64,000 nt of DNA from an uncultured Bacteroidota bacterium (GTDB lineage: Bacteria > Bacteroidota > Bacteroidia > Flavobacteriales > Flavobacteriaceae): the NCBI GenBank assembly GCA_902593075.1, contig CACJHA010000002.1:1-64000 (forward strand). Direction: 5' to 3'. Position numbers and translations under genes: made by a program. This document shows positions 29,113 through 40,245 of this stretch, one piece after another; within the stretch, counting starts at the first letter, position 1; the number at the start of each line of letters is the position of its first letter. The notes below the pieces were generated by a model, which saw only the letters and a list, made by a program, of their open reading frames with translations, was not told where the DNA came from and made no database searches.

Positions 29113-29796
29113 ATGAGAATTAATAAATATTTAAGTCAAATCGGGATTTGCTCTAGAAGAGAAGCGGATAAACTTGTTGATTCTGGCAGAATAAAAATTA
29201 ATGATGAAATAGCTGTTTTAGGAACTAAAATTAAAGAAGGAGACAAAATAACTATTGACAATAAGTTAATAAAACCAAAGAAAAAAAAGACAATTTTAAT
29301 AGCATTTAATAAGCCAAAAGGAATAGTATGTACCACAAACAGGTTGATAGAAAAAAATAATATTATAGATTATATTAATTTCCCAGAAAGAATTTTTCCA
29401 ATTGGTAGACTAGATAAGCTTTCTGAGGGATTAATTCTTTTAACAAATGATGGTTCAGTAGTTAATAAAGTTTTACGATCAAGAAACAATAAAGAAAAAG
29501 AGTATTTAGTCGAGGTTAATAAAAATATTACCACGAATTTTGTTAGACAGATGAGCAATGGAATCCCAATCTTGAACACCGTAACTAAGAATTGTAAGTT
29601 AATTAAAGTTTCTACTACCACTTTTAAAATAATTTTAACTCAGGGCCTCAACAGGCAGATACGTAGAATGTGCGAATTTTTAGGATATAAAGTTCTTAGT
29701 TTGAAAAGAACTAGAATTATGAATATTAAACTAGATATTGAAACTGGGAAATGGAGACATTTATCAAGTCATGAATTAGATTCTGTAAATAATTAA
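29113..29796 (+). CDS. RNA pseudouridine synthase, RluF-like (RluB/E/F group) with S4 domain
   Basis: MRINKYLSQIGICSRREADKLVDSGRIKIN; PIGRLDKLSEGLILLTNDG; LTQGLNRQIRRMCEFLGYKV. Confidence 0.9.
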   Translation: MRINKYLSQIGICSRREADKLVDSGRIKINDEIAVLGTKIKEGDKITIDNKLIKPKKKKTILIAFNKPKGIVCTTNRLIEKNNIIDYINFPERIFPIGRLDKLSEGLILLTNDGSVVNKVLRSRNNKEKEYLVEVNKNITTNFVRQMSNGIPILNTVTKNCKLIKVSTTTFKIILTQGLNRQIRRMCEFLGYKVLSLKRTRIMNIKLDIETGKWRHLSSHELDSVNN

Positions 29797-29797
29797 A

Positions 29798-30592
29798 TTA
29801 TTCAATATTAATTTCAACTCTCAAACCTTCATTACTTCTTATATTAAATACTGTTGAATCTTCAAAAATTAAATATTGCCCTTTAATACCTTTTAATTTA
29901 CCCGAATAAAGCTTGTCTTTTTTTAAGTTTAGGCTGTTAACTTTGTCTGGATATTTGATAACTGGAAATTTAATTTCTTTATAAATTCTTGGTTGAAGTA
30001 GATAAACTTTAAGATCATCTTCAATATCTTCATCGACAAACTTTTCAGCTTCTTTAAAATTAAAACTTTGGTCGGATCCAGATGAAAGCATTTTTCTCCA
30101 ATTGGTTTTATCAGAAAAATTTTTCTTAAGTATAACTTCACAAGTACCTGCTAGATATCTATTTGGGAATTCAAATAAAGCTAAAGCTCTATCGGCTCCT
30201 TGATCAATCCACCTAGTAATTAACTGAGACTTTCTAGTAACACCTACCTTAATATGGCTGGATATTGCAAAATAAACAATGTGTGGTTGCAGTTGCATTT
30301 TTCTCTCATAATCCAAATTTCTATCCTCAATATCCAAATGCGCTTTGCTCAATTCAGGTCTCATTATCCATTCGCCTGCAAGGGGTGATTTAAAAAAACA
30401 TTTTTTACAAAAACCTTGTCTAAAAATTTCTATTTCTTCATGGCATGAAAGACATTTATATCCGACAAATTTTAAACTTATTTTTTTTTCAAGGCATTGA
30501 TTGAAGTTAATCACATGGTCTTTAAAGTCCAAATAATATTTGACCTCATCATCAATTTCAGTATACATTTTCTTTAAAACTCCAGAAAACAT
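29798..30592 (-). CDS. DUF2797 domain-containing protein
   Basis: CxxC pairs (CLSCHEE, CKKC), MRPELSKAHLDIED, VYFAISSHIKVGVTRKSQLITRWIDQGA. Confidence 0.8.
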   Translation of the reverse strand: MFSGVLKKMYTEIDDEVKYYLDFKDHVINFNQCLEKKISLKFVGYKCLSCHEEIEIFRQGFCKKCFFKSPLAGEWIMRPELSKAHLDIEDRNLDYERKMQLQPHIVYFAISSHIKVGVTRKSQLITRWIDQGADRALALFEFPNRYLAGTCEVILKKNFSDKTNWRKMLSSGSDQSFNFKEAEKFVDEDIEDDLKVYLLQPRIYKEIKFPVIKYPDKVNSLNLKKDKLYSGKLKGIKGQYLIFEDSTVFNIRSNEGLRVEINIE

Positions 30593-30631
30593 AAATAACT
30601 TATTTTATTTTTGTTTAAATATATAATAAAT

Positions 30632-32140
30632 ATGCCTTTTCCTTTATTTAATTCAATTGCTAGTTGGTTCTTAAAAAAAAGAATCCATCAAATTGAATTA
30701 TTTTTAAAATATCCTGTTGAAGTTCAACAAGAGGTTTTAATGGATTTGATAAGTTTTGCAAAAAAAACTAAAATTGGTTATCAATATGATTTTAACTCAA
30801 TTAAAAGATATACTGAGTTTAAAGAAAGAGTTCCAATTAAGTCTTACGAAGAAATAGCAGAGGATATTAATAAAAGCAGAGAAGGTGAAGATAATTTATT
30901 TTGGCCAACCAAGATTAAATGGTATGCAAAGTCAAGTGGAACAACAGATTCTAGAAGTAAATTTATTCCTGTAAGTACTGAAGCTCTTGAAAATTGTCAC
31001 TATAAGGCAGGGAAAGATATGCTTTCTCTATACATTAATAATAACACAAATACGCAGCTCTTTACAGGAAAAAGCCTTAGGCTTGGAGGAAGCCAAGAGT
31101 TACATCAAAATCAACAAAATTATTTTGGCGATTTGTCTTCTATAATAATTGATAACATGCCATTATGGGCTGAAATTAATAGCACACCAAGTATGAAGGT
31201 ATCTTTAATGCCTAACTGGGATAGAAAAATAAAAGCAATTTTGAATGAATGTCTTTCGGAAAATGTTACAAGTTTGGTGGGTGTACCCTCATGGATGTTA
31301 GTCCTTCTAAATCAAGCATTGGCAAAGATGAATAAATCTGATATATTCGAAATATGGCCTAATGTAGAAGTTTATTTTCATGGAGGAGTGAGTTTTAGAC
31401 CGTATAAAAATCAATATAATCAGATATTTTGTTCAAATCCAATCCATTACTATGAGATTTATAATGCTTCAGAGGGATTTTTTGCAATTCAAGATCAGAA
31501 CGGTTCAGATGATCTTTTACTTATGTTAGACTATGGTATTTTTTATGAGTTTATACCGGTTGGCCAAAATCAAGAGTGTATTGTCGAAATTCAAGATGTC
31601 AAATTATTCGTTGAATATGAGTTGGTTATTACTACCAACGGGGGATTGTGGAGATACAGGATTGGCGATGTAGTCAGATTTACTTCTCTTTCTCCTTATA
31701 GAATCCAGATTACTGGTAGAACCAAACATTTTATTAATGCGTTTGGGGAAGAGGTAGTAATTGAAAACACTGATAAAGCAATAGAAGAAGCTTCCCTAAA
31801 AACAGGAGTTAAGATTGTTGATTATACTGTAGCTCCTATATATATGAGTAAAAACAATTCAAGAGGCTCTCATCAGTGGTTGATTGAATTTAAGGATACG
31901 CCAACTAATTTAGACACATTTGGCGAAATGCTTGATCAAAAGTTAAGAGAGCTCAACTCAGATTACGATGCAAAAAGGTACAATAACATAACAATGAGCA
32001 GCCCAAAAATCAGCGTAGCCCAGAAGGGTCTATTTGATAAATGGCTTAGAAATTACAATAAGATAGGTGGCCAGCACAAAATTCAAAGGCTATCAAATGA
32101 TAGAAGGTTTATTGAAAATCTTTTAAAAATTGAGTTCTAA
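30632..32140 (+). CDS. GH3 auxin-responsive promoter family protein (acyl-adenylate/amide synthetase fold); ORF is open from 30611
   Basis: [57 protein letters not shown]. Confidence 0.9.
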   Translation: MPFPLFNSIASWFLKKRIHQIELFLKYPVEVQQEVLMDLISFAKKTKIGYQYDFNSIKRYTEFKERVPIKSYEEIAEDINKSREGEDNLFWPTKIKWYAKSSGTTDSRSKFIPVSTEALENCHYKAGKDMLSLYINNNTNTQLFTGKSLRLGGSQELHQNQQNYFGDLSSIIIDNMPLWAEINSTPSMKVSLMPNWDRKIKAILNECLSENVTSLVGVPSWMLVLLNQALAKMNKSDIFEIWPNVEVYFHGGVSFRPYKNQYNQIFCSNPIHYYEIYNASEGFFAIQDQNGSDDLLLMLDYGIFYEFIPVGQNQECIVEIQDVKLFVEYELVITTNGGLWRYRIGDVVRFTSLSPYRIQITGRTKHFINAFGEEVVIENTDKAIEEASLKTGVKIVDYTVAPIYMSKNNSRGSHQWLIEFKDTPTNLDTFGEMLDQKLRELNSDYDAKRYNNITMSSPKISVAQKGLFDKWLRNYNKIGGQHKIQRLSNDRRFIENLLKIEF

Positions 32141-33360
32141 GAAACAGCTTTTAAATCTGGGAATGTTGTTTTTTTAAGTTGAGAGTGAGCGTAAGATTTT
32201 GTAACCTTTAAATATTTAATTTCAGACCCTGGGAGTTCGAACATTGCATGGTTTAAAATTAATTCGCAAAGGGATCTTAAACCCCTAGCACCCAGATTAA
32301 AGGAAAGCGCATTTTCAACTATATAATCTAATGCTCCTGGAGTAAATTCTAGTTTTATACCATCAATTTCAAATAATTTTATGTATTGTTTTGTAATTGC
32401 GTTTTTAGGTTCTGTTAAAATAGACCTAAGGGTGTTTTTATCCAAAGGATTCATATGAGTAATTACCGGAAGGCGACCAATAATCTCAGGAATTAATCCG
32501 AAAGAGCGAACATCTTTTGGATTAATTTGCTCAAGCAAATTAGAAAAATCAATCTGATCAGTTGTCTTTTTGGACTTAAATCCAATTGATTTTAAATTCA
32601 ATCTCTTATTTATTTCTCTCTCAATCCCGTCGAATGCTCCACCAGCAATAAACAATATGTTTGATGTGTCAACTTCAATGAATTTTTGATCTGGATGCTT
32701 TCTACCACCCTTTGGAGGAACATTAACTAAAGTTCCTTCTAGTAATTTTAGAAGTGCTTGTTGTACCCCTTCTCCAGATACATCTCTAGTGATAGAAGGA
32801 TTATCTCTTTTTCTTGCAATTTTATCAATTTCGTCAATAAAAACAATTCCCTTTTGAGCACTCTCCACATCGTAATCTGCAGCTTGTAAAAGTCTTGTTA
32901 AAATACTTTCCACATCTTCTCCTACATAACCAGCCTCAGTTAATATTGTTGCATCTACAATTGCAAGAGGTAACTTCATCATCTTTGAAATTGTTTGTGC
33001 AAGTAGAGTTTTTCCTGTTCCTGTTTGGCCTACAATTAAAACATTACTTTTCTGTATTTCTATAGAATCATCAACATCTTTATTTAAAATTCTTTTATAG
33101 TGATTATAAACCGCTACTGACAAAACTTTTTTCGCATAGTTTTGTCCGATTACATATTGATCCAAATAAGATTTGATTTTAACTGGAGATTCTAAATTAA
33201 ATGAGGGCTTTTTACCTTCATTATTTTTACTTTCATTAAGAATAATACCATTTGCTTGCTCAACACATTGATCACATATATGTGCATCAAGTCCGGCGAT
33301 CAAAACTTCTGTTTGAGTTTTCATTCTTCCACAAAAAGAGCAAGAGAGTTCTTCACCCAT
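32137..33360 (-). CDS. clpX: ATP-dependent Clp protease ATP-binding subunit ClpX
   Basis: Zn-finger CSFCGR...[37 protein letters not shown]. Confidence 0.98.
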   Translation of the reverse strand: MGEELSCSFCGRMKTQTEVLIAGLDAHICDQCVEQANGIILNESKNNEGKKPSFNLESPVKIKSYLDQYVIGQNYAKKVLSVAVYNHYKRILNKDVDDSIEIQKSNVLIVGQTGTGKTLLAQTISKMMKLPLAIVDATILTEAGYVGEDVESILTRLLQAADYDVESAQKGIVFIDEIDKIARKRDNPSITRDVSGEGVQQALLKLLEGTLVNVPPKGGRKHPDQKFIEVDTSNILFIAGGAFDGIEREINKRLNLKSIGFKSKKTTDQIDFSNLLEQINPKDVRSFGLIPEIIGRLPVITHMNPLDKNTLRSILTEPKNAITKQYIKLFEIDGIKLEFTPGALDYIVENALSFNLGARGLRSLCELILNHAMFELPGSEIKYLKVTKSYAHSQLKKTTFPDLKAVS

Positions 33361-33364
33361 AATG

Positions 33365-34021
33365 TTATTTTTTTAACACTTCATCAACCATCCCATATGA
33401 TTTGGCTTCTTCGGCTTTCATCCAATAATCTCTATCACTATCTTTATTGACTTTTTCTATTTTTTGACCACTGTGTTTGGCAATAATTTGATAAAGTTCA
33501 TCTTTTAGTTTTAGAATTTCGCGAGCTGTTATTTCGATATCAGAGGCTTGTCCTTGAGCTCCTCCTAGAGGTTGATGAATCATTACACGTGCGTGTGGAA
33601 GGGCAGACCTCTTTCCAGATACACCGGCGCATAAAAGTACTGCTCCCATAGATGCAGCCATACCTGTACAAATGGTTGCTACATCTGGTGAAATGTATTG
33701 CATTGTATCATAAATCCCTAAACCTGCATAAACACCTCCACCTGGCGAATTAATATAAAGCTGGATATCTCTCTTCGAATCAACGCTTTGTAAAAACAAA
33801 AGTTGTGCTTGAATTATATTAGCTACTTGGTCATTAATTGCAGTTCCTAAAAACATTACTCTATCCATCATTAATCTAGAAAAAACATCCATTTGTGCAA
33901 CATTAAGTTGTCTTTCTTCAATTATATAAGGAGTCATACTACTAACTATTTGATCGTAATACATAGAGTTAATACCATGTTTCTTTGTGGCAAATTTTTT
34001 AAATTCCTTTTTATAATCCAT
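33365..34021 (-). CDS. clpP: ATP-dependent Clp protease proteolytic subunit ClpP
   Basis: [49 protein letters not shown]. Confidence 0.98.
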   Translation of the reverse strand: MDYKKEFKKFATKKHGINSMYYDQIVSSMTPYIIEERQLNVAQMDVFSRLMMDRVMFLGTAINDQVANIIQAQLLFLQSVDSKRDIQLYINSPGGGVYAGLGIYDTMQYISPDVATICTGMAASMGAVLLCAGVSGKRSALPHARVMIHQPLGGAQGQASDIEITAREILKLKDELYQIIAKHSGQKIEKVNKDSDRDYWMKAEEAKSYGMVDEVLKK

Positions 34022-34052
34022 AATTGATAATATTAACCAAAATTAAACAATT

Positions 34053-35381
34053 TTATTGTGTAGTTGGATAAGCGATTTTAATAAAAGAAGCATAAGTTAT
34101 TTTTTTGGTTTTAAATTTTATGTTTTCTTTGAAGAATGTGAGTAACTTCCCTGTTTTGACTTGTTCGATAATTCTCTTTCTTTCCTCTTCGTTTCTTAAT
34201 ATTCTCTCAACCATTTGTTCAATCTCTTTATCATCATTTTTTTTACCAATTTTCCCAAATTGACTTAAAAAAATCTTTTTAGCAAAATCTTTAATATCCT
34301 TTTCCTCAACTTTTAAATTATTATGATTAATAATTTCCTCTTCAATCAATTGATATCTCAAGCCCTTTTCAGATTTTTCAAATTCTTCTGTTGCATTTTC
34401 AAGAGTAATTTCCTTTTCATCCCTTTTTTGTAGCCATTTTATTAGAAATTTTCTAGGAAGATCAAATTTCACTTCTTGAATTAATTTCTTTGTAACATCA
34501 TTTAAAAATTTTTGATCAGATTGTTGATCATATTGAGATTGAATGGACTTTTTAATTTCCTCTTTAAATTGAGTTAAAGTTTTAATTGATTTATTTGGAT
34601 ATATTTTTTTAAAAAAAGATTCTTCTAGACTAGCGTTAACTCTTTTTTGTATTGATATTAGTTTTGCTTCAACATTAATTTTCGAAATTTTTATTTCTTC
34701 AATTGTTTTATTTGAAAGATTTGTCAACATGGTTTCATCTTTAAAAAACTCCTTTAATTCAAAGGTAAAAGTCTCGTATAGATTTAATTTTAGAACTAAA
34801 TCAACTATTTTTTTTGTTTTTAATTGATTGAGTTTTAAGGTCATTTTTTTATCGATATTTTCTTCTTTGGAAGAAAATTCAAACATCAGCTCAGAAATAT
34901 CCGATATTTTTTTTTCGTCTTTTAATTCCCCATATTGTTGTTGTAGATAAACGATTCTTTCTTCAATAATCTTGTTTTCAATATTTATTTTGTGATAAAT
35001 CACAGAATTTTTAAAATTTAAATTGACTTTTATATTAGGACTTAAACCAATTTCAAATTTGAATTTGAAAACATCTGTGTTCCAATCAAATTTTTCATTT
35101 AATATTGGGACTGGATTTCCTAAAATTTTTAAATTATTATCTACTATATATTTATTAAGAGACTCACTTAAAATTTTATTAGTTTCTTCAACAATTATTG
35201 CTTTTTCATATTTTTTTCTAATAAGAGATAATGGAACATAACCTTTTCTAAAACCAGGAAGATTAATTTTTGACTTATAATCTTTAATAATTTTTCCAAC
35301 CTTATTTTCATAATCTTTTTTTTCAATCGAAATAGAGATTGTAGAATTTAGTTTATCTATTTTTTTAAGATTAATTTTCAT
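34053..35381 (-). CDS. tig: Trigger factor
   Basis: KSKINLPGFRKGYVPLSLIRKKY; position upstream of clpP-clpX. Confidence 0.93.
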   Translation of the reverse strand: MKINLKKIDKLNSTISISIEKKDYENKVGKIIKDYKSKINLPGFRKGYVPLSLIRKKYEKAIIVEETNKILSESLNKYIVDNNLKILGNPVPILNEKFDWNTDVFKFKFEIGLSPNIKVNLNFKNSVIYHKINIENKIIEERIVYLQQQYGELKDEKKISDISELMFEFSSKEENIDKKMTLKLNQLKTKKIVDLVLKLNLYETFTFELKEFFKDETMLTNLSNKTIEEIKISKINVEAKLISIQKRVNASLEESFFKKIYPNKSIKTLTQFKEEIKKSIQSQYDQQSDQKFLNDVTKKLIQEVKFDLPRKFLIKWLQKRDEKEITLENATEEFEKSEKGLRYQLIEEEIINHNNLKVEEKDIKDFAKKIFLSQFGKIGKKNDDKEIEQMVERILRNEEERKRIIEQVKTGKLLTFFKENIKFKTKKITYASFIKIAYPTTQ

Positions 35382-35496
35382 ATTTAAGAGTTAGCCCGCA
35401 AAATTAGTGTTTTAAATTTTGTTTACAAATGCATAATCATATTCAAATTGATTTTAATAAAAATCAATTCAAGTAGATTTTTTTCGAAATTAATAT

Positions 35497-35504
35497 TACA
35501 TTTG
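35497..35504 (+). promoter_or_regulatory. -7 element TACATTTG (TAnnTTTG) of rpsP
   Basis: Exact match to Bacteroidota TAnnTTTG 50 bp upstream of the rpsP ATG; no clear TTG at -33. Confidence 0.5.
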
Positions 35505-35521
35505 CCGTCTGAATTAATAAT

Positions 35522-35538
35522 CGATTGTCGAGAACAAT
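35522..35538 (+). promoter_or_regulatory. 5' leader hairpin of rpsP (GATTGT-CGAGA-ACAATC)
   Basis: Perfect 6-bp stem between the -7 box and the rpsP start codon. Confidence 0.45.
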
Positions 35539-35553
35539 CATAATTAATGTGAT

Positions 35554-36255
35554 ATGGCGGTAAAAATAAGACTTCAAAGACACGGCAAAAAAGGAAATCC
35601 ATTTTATTGGATTGTCGCAGCTGATTCCCGAGCCAAAAGAGATGGTAAATATTTACAAAAATTAGGGGTTTATGATCCGAACATAAATCCAGCCAGAGTT
35701 GAAATAAATTTTGAAGAAGCTTTAAAATGGTTGCAAAATGGTGCAATTCCAACAAACACAGCACGAACACTTTTATCCTACAGAGGGGTTATGCTTAAGT
35801 ATCATTTAAACAAAGGTGTTTTAAAAGGGGCACTGAAACAAGAAAAAGCTGATAAACAATTCCAAGCATGGCTTAAAGAAAAGGAGTCTAAAATAAGTGC
35901 TAAGCAAGACAAAATTTCAAAAGAAATTGATAAATCTAAAGCTGACAAGTTAAAACTCGAGCAAGAAGCAAACGAAAAAAGAATTTTAGATAGGGAGACT
36001 GCCCTTAAAGAGGCTGCTGTAAAAGAAGAGACCCCAGCAGAGGAAGCACCAATTGAAGAGGCTGCTGCAAAAGAAGAGACCCCAGCAGAGGAAGCACCAG
36101 TTAAAGAGGCTGCTGCAAAAGAAGAGACCCCAACAGAGGAAGCACCAGTTGAAGAGGCTGCTGCAAAAGAAGAGACCTCAACAGAGGAAGCGCCAACAGG
36201 AGAAGCTATAGAGGAAAAGGATGCTTCTAAAGATGATGCTCCAAAAAAAGAATAA
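35554..36255 (+). CDS. rpsP: 30S ribosomal protein S16 with long Ala/Glu-rich C-terminal repeat extension
   Basis: [44 protein letters not shown]-terminal tandem repeats. Confidence 0.97.
   Translation: MAVKIRLQRHGKKGNPFYWIVAADSRAKRDGKYLQKLGVYDPNINPARVEINFEEALKWLQNGAIPTNTARTLLSYRGVMLKYHLNKGVLKGALKQEKADKQFQAWLKEKESKISAKQDKISKEIDKSKADKLKLEQEANEKRILDRETALKEAAVKEETPAEEAPIEEAAAKEETPAEEAPVKEAAAKEETPTEEAPVEEAAAKEETSTEEAPTGEAIEEKDASKDDAPKKE
36013..36204 (+). repeat. In-frame tandem repeat, 4 x 48 bp (16 aa, [16 protein letters not shown]), in the rpsP 3' end
   Basis: Units at 36013, 36061, 36109, 36157, highly similar at DNA level; a fifth decayed unit follows. Confidence 0.95.
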
Positions 36256-36329
36256 TAAAGTAACCAGAATTTAATTTAAGATTTTGGTTCGTACCTTTCC
36301 AAATAAAAATTTGATTTTAATTTTTAATT

Positions 36330-36863
36330 ATGGATATCTCTACAGATAAAAAAGATTTTTTTTTATTTGCATTTACTCACTCTAAGTCGAATTTTAAAGG
36401 AGAGTTAAAAATTAAATTAATAAATAATTATAGTATTGATTTTAAATCAATTGAAACAATTTTTATAGAAGAGGATAATGTTTTAATACCTTATAAATTA
36501 AAAAGAATTAAACATCTAAAAAAGAACAATTTAACATTAATCATAGATGAAATAGACTCTGAATTAAAAGCTCAGCAACTAATTTCTAAAAAATGTTTTC
36601 TTCCAAAAAAGTTCTTACCAGAAAAAAGAGGAATTGATTTTTATAGTTTTGAGGTTAAAGACTTTTTGGTAATCGATAAAAACAAAAAAAAAATAGGAAG
36701 TATTATAGAAATTATAGATAAGCCTTTTCAGTCACTTATGGTTGTAAATAATAATTCAAAGGAAATATTTATACCAATACATCAAGACATAATTCTGAGT
36801 GTGAGTCATGCGAAAAAAGAAATACAAGTAGAATTACCAAACAATTTTTTTGATCTTTTTTAA
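36330..36863 (+). CDS. rimM: Ribosome maturation factor RimM
   Basis: Follows rpsP; C-terminal PRC-barrel (VKDFLVIDKNKKKIGSIIEIIDKPFQSLMVV...IFIPIHQDIILSV). Confidence 0.88.
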   Translation: MDISTDKKDFFLFAFTHSKSNFKGELKIKLINNYSIDFKSIETIFIEEDNVLIPYKLKRIKHLKKNNLTLIIDEIDSELKAQQLISKKCFLPKKFLPEKRGIDFYSFEVKDFLVIDKNKKKIGSIIEIIDKPFQSLMVVNNNSKEIFIPIHQDIILSVSHAKKEIQVELPNNFFDLF

Positions 36864-39226
36864 AAATCTAAAATCAATCCAATTGTTGGGAATGGAGTAT
36901 CCGACCTATCTGCATCAATTTTTTTTAGATTTATTGGCTCAATTAAAATTCCATCTGGTTGTCTTTCAAGTCCATACTCTGGAGGTCTAGGTATTTTTTG
37001 TGCAAGAATATTTTGAATCTCAAAATAAATATTCAGAGATGTTTTTTTAAAATTCCATTTTTTATCAATTCTAATATCAGCTTGGCTGAAAACGTCTAAA
37101 TATACTTGTCCAATTCGAGAATAATCCAATACAATTCTTGGATAAGAAAGTCTACTTTGAATTTGATTAACTGGTGCATATGGTGTTCTTCCGGAATATC
37201 TGTATCTCATGGAAACTTCCCAATTTCGATTTAGTTTATAACCCCCAGTAAAAGAGGAGAGATTTCTACTATCCCAAACTGAGGGAATCATATCATTATT
37301 TAAATCACTGTATTCACTGAAAAAATATGTATACGCAAATATTCCATAAAAGTTTTTATTGAGTTTTTGTTGAAAAAGAAACTCAATTCCATAAGAATTA
37401 CCAATTCCATTTGCGATAACGGGTTCGTTACCGTATACTTCAAACCCTCCCCCTTTATTGGCAAGTGAAATTTGATCAATTATCGAAATAGGATAATGAC
37501 TATATTCTTTTAAAAAACCTTCTAGAGTGATCCTTGATTTCGGGTTTCGATTAAATTCAATTCCCACTACAGTATGTTTACTTCTAATATAGTTTACGCC
37601 TCTATTAACATAAACGCCGTTAGTATCTTTGAACCCAATCATTGTGTATGGTGGTAATTTGTTATACCAACCAATAGACCCATTTAATTTCCAAGCATCA
37701 TTTTTTGTAATTGAATAGCTAAATCCCATTCTAGGTGAAAGATTGTCTATCAAATTACTTTTGGAAAGAAAACTATCTTTATCTGTTCTAATTCCAAAAA
37801 ATAATTTTAAGTTATCATTAAAAAAAGATCTGCTAATTTTCCCAAAAAAACCATATTTGTAGAAATTAATTTTGGACTCATAATCAAATTGCTCTAGAAT
37901 ACCTAGCGTAGTATTTTTATATTTTGATAGTTGAAAATTTATTCCATAACCTAATTTCCAGTCACCTATAAATTTTGTAATATGAGACCTTATTTTTGTT
38001 TCTTTTTCAACAGCATCATTCTGGTAAATTAATCCAGATTCATTTTCATTATTCTGAAATCTACTAAAATTGTTTATTAGTTCATTTGAACTTAGTGTGG
38101 TCAAAATTCTCCCATTTCCATTTGCAAATTTTTTAATCCAAGAAATTCCAAAAGTATTGCTTCTTTGCTTGATGATTGGAACCTGCTCAATAACGGCAGT
38201 TTGCTCAGCATCAAAATCTTCAGGAGCAACAACTGAAAAGTCATCTATTGAGCCTATACCCATGATGCTAATGCTGTTTAGATTGTCAATTCTATGATCA
38301 ATTTTAAATTGGTAGTCAATATAATCGGGCCTAATTGGTAACCCCACAAGTTCAAAAACATACTGTAGGTAACTTCTTCTCAAGGAAAACATCAAAGACG
38401 TTTTTGAAATCTTTTCTTTGCCTTTAAAAATAGGCGTATTTATTGTTATTCCAGCCTCACTAGCTCCAATCCTAAACTTGCCACTAAATTTTTCCCTATT
38501 ACCTTCTCTTTGTTCAAATAACAAAACACCTGATAAAGGGTTATCAAATTCTGCCCCAAAAGATGATGTAGATAGAGTTACTTCTCTTATAAAGTCAACA
38601 TTTAACATTCCAACTGGGCCACCGGCACTACCTTGTGTGCTAAAATGATTTATATTGGGAATCTCCATTCCGTCTAAATAATATACAGTTTCGTTTGGAG
38701 CGCCACCCCTTATAATAAAATCATTTCTAAATCCACCAATTGATGGAGAAATTCCCGGTAAACTTTGAGCAACTTTTGTAATATCATTGTTTCCTCCAGG
38801 ATAGGTTTCTATTTCAACTGCAGAAAGTGATTGTATAGATAGAGGTGTTTCGTTTTTCTTTTTAAATGGACTTTTAAATAAAATTACTTCGTCTAATTGG
38901 TCAGATGCTTCATCTAGCTTAAAAAGTAAATCTGGGGAACCTGCAGATTTTATAATAACATTAAAAATCACTTCAGTCTTATAACCCAAGTAACTTGAGA
39001 TAATATTATAGCTGTCAAATGGAATTCTTTCTATTTTGAAGTATCCATTTTCGTCTGAAATAGTTCCTAATGATTCGCCTTCAATTAATATGGTTGCACC
39101 CTGAAGCGGAAAAAGAGTTTTACTATCAACCACTCTTCCAGTTAAAATTCCAAGGTCCTGCGAAAATGAAATTTTAAATATAAGACAGATAAGAAATGTT
39201 AAGATATTGAACCTATTATTTTTCAA
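36860..39226 (-). CDS. TonB-dependent receptor with CarboxypepD_reg-like N-terminus (TTG start)
   Basis: GILTGRVVDSKTLFPLQGATILIEGESLGTISDENGYF; plug NDFIIRGGAPNETVYYLDGMEIPN; C-term GLILDF. Confidence 0.93.
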   Translation of the reverse strand: MKNNRFNILTFLICLIFKISFSQDLGILTGRVVDSKTLFPLQGATILIEGESLGTISDENGYFKIERIPFDSYNIISSYLGYKTEVIFNVIIKSAGSPDLLFKLDEASDQLDEVILFKSPFKKKNETPLSIQSLSAVEIETYPGGNNDITKVAQSLPGISPSIGGFRNDFIIRGGAPNETVYYLDGMEIPNINHFSTQGSAGGPVGMLNVDFIREVTLSTSSFGAEFDNPLSGVLLFEQREGNREKFSGKFRIGASEAGITINTPIFKGKEKISKTSLMFSLRRSYLQYVFELVGLPIRPDYIDYQFKIDHRIDNLNSISIMGIGSIDDFSVVAPEDFDAEQTAVIEQVPIIKQRSNTFGISWIKKFANGNGRILTTLSSNELINNFSRFQNNENESGLIYQNDAVEKETKIRSHITKFIGDWKLGYGINFQLSKYKNTTLGILEQFDYESKINFYKYGFFGKISRSFFNDNLKLFFGIRTDKDSFLSKSNLIDNLSPRMGFSYSITKNDAWKLNGSIGWYNKLPPYTMIGFKDTNGVYVNRGVNYIRSKHTVVGIEFNRNPKSRITLEGFLKEYSHYPISIIDQISLANKGGGFEVYGNEPVIANGIGNSYGIEFLFQQKLNKNFYGIFAYTYFFSEYSDLNNDMIPSVWDSRNLSSFTGGYKLNRNWEVSMRYRYSGRTPYAPVNQIQSRLSYPRIVLDYSRIGQVYLDVFSQADIRIDKKWNFKKTSLNIYFEIQNILAQKIPRPPEYGLERQPDGILIEPINLKKIDADRSDTPFPTIGLILDF

Positions 39227-39801
39227 AGTGATTTATTTTTTTCTTTTTTCTTCTTTTTGTCCATTTTCTTCTTTTCTTTATTTGATTGTTCTTGTTTTTT
39301 TAATTTTCTTTCTTCTTGTTTCTCTTCGTAGAGACCCCTTAACCCTTTAAGATCTTCGGTGCTTATTTTTTCTTGATCGGGTGCCTGTAGAGCACCATCT
39401 TCTACTCCAAAAAAATCTTTATCAGTTTGTTTCCTCATTATCTCTTTCGCTGCCTTTAAGTTATAATATAGACCAGGATCAATCATTTTATTTGCCACGT
39501 AGTTTTCTTCTTTTTTTTTGTCCCATCTAATAAATATAAAACCCCCTTTAGATTTTTCATCATATTTTACCCTAAAGACCTTAGCATGATTGGGTAGTCT
39601 CTGATATATCTCTATTTCATCTAATATATAACCTGCAAGGTCAAGTAATTCCTCCACAAAAATTTTTTGTCCTTCATCGGATTTGTCATTTATGGGTTCT
39701 AGATAAACCTCTTCATATTCGTCTTCATCATAATCATTGTACTGCGCATTTGTTTTGAAAAAACTAACTAGCAACAAAAATATTAGAATTTTAATTTTCA
39801 T
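39223..39801 (-). CDS. Secreted hypothetical protein, Lys-rich C-terminus
   Basis: Start chosen at MKIKILIFLLLVSFFKTNAQ (signal peptide); ATGA overlap with umuD; ORF track extends to 39837. Confidence 0.7.
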   Translation of the reverse strand: MKIKILIFLLLVSFFKTNAQYNDYDEDEYEEVYLEPINDKSDEGQKIFVEELLDLAGYILDEIEIYQRLPNHAKVFRVKYDEKSKGGFIFIRWDKKKEENYVANKMIDPGLYYNLKAAKEIMRKQTDKDFFGVEDGALQAPDQEKISTEDLKGLRGLYEEKQEERKLKKQEQSNKEKKKMDKKKKKEKNKSL

Positions 39802-40229
39802 ACCATTTTTTTTACAACATAGGTCACAATGCCCCAAATTGAAAGTTCATTTCCCTCACCAATTTTTATGGGAGAATATTTTGAATTTTCTGGCATTAAA
39901 TAAATTTCTTTATTTTTTAGTTTCAGTCGTTTTACGGTAAATTCTCCATCTAAAAAACATACTGCGATAGATCCATTTTTAGGCTCCTCACTTCTATCAA
40001 TTACAATTAAATCTCCATCATTAAGTCCAGCACCTTGCATTGATTCTCCATCTACTCTGGCATAGAATGTAGCTTCTTCATTTTTTATAATCTCTTTGTC
40101 TAAACTTATTCTAATTTCTTTAAAATCGTCAGCTGGGGACGGAAAGCCAGCAGATATATTATTATTAGTGAGTGGGATTAAATGGGATTCATCTAAATTT
40201 GGTTTAAAAAAAAATATACCTTCCTTCAT
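39798..40229 (-). CDS. umuD: UmuD-like S24 peptidase (LexA-fold, no HTH)
   Basis: FPSPADDF...DGESMQGAGLNDGDLIVIDRS...VCFLDGEFTVKRL. Confidence 0.94.
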   Translation of the reverse strand: MKEGIFFFKPNLDESHLIPLTNNNISAGFPSPADDFKEIRISLDKEIIKNEEATFYARVDGESMQGAGLNDGDLIVIDRSEEPKNGSIAVCFLDGEFTVKRLKLKNKEIYLMPENSKYSPIKIGEGNELSIWGIVTYVVKKMV

Positions 40230-40245
40230 TTTTTTATCATCCTAG

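Noticed and set aside
35423-35770. 115-aa minus-strand ORF over the rpsP promoter and start
   Set aside because: Antisense to rpsP and its leader; no recognisable domain
36013-36204. CRISPR-like repeat array
   Set aside because: Tandem repeats are in frame, contiguous without spacers, and encode the S16 tail
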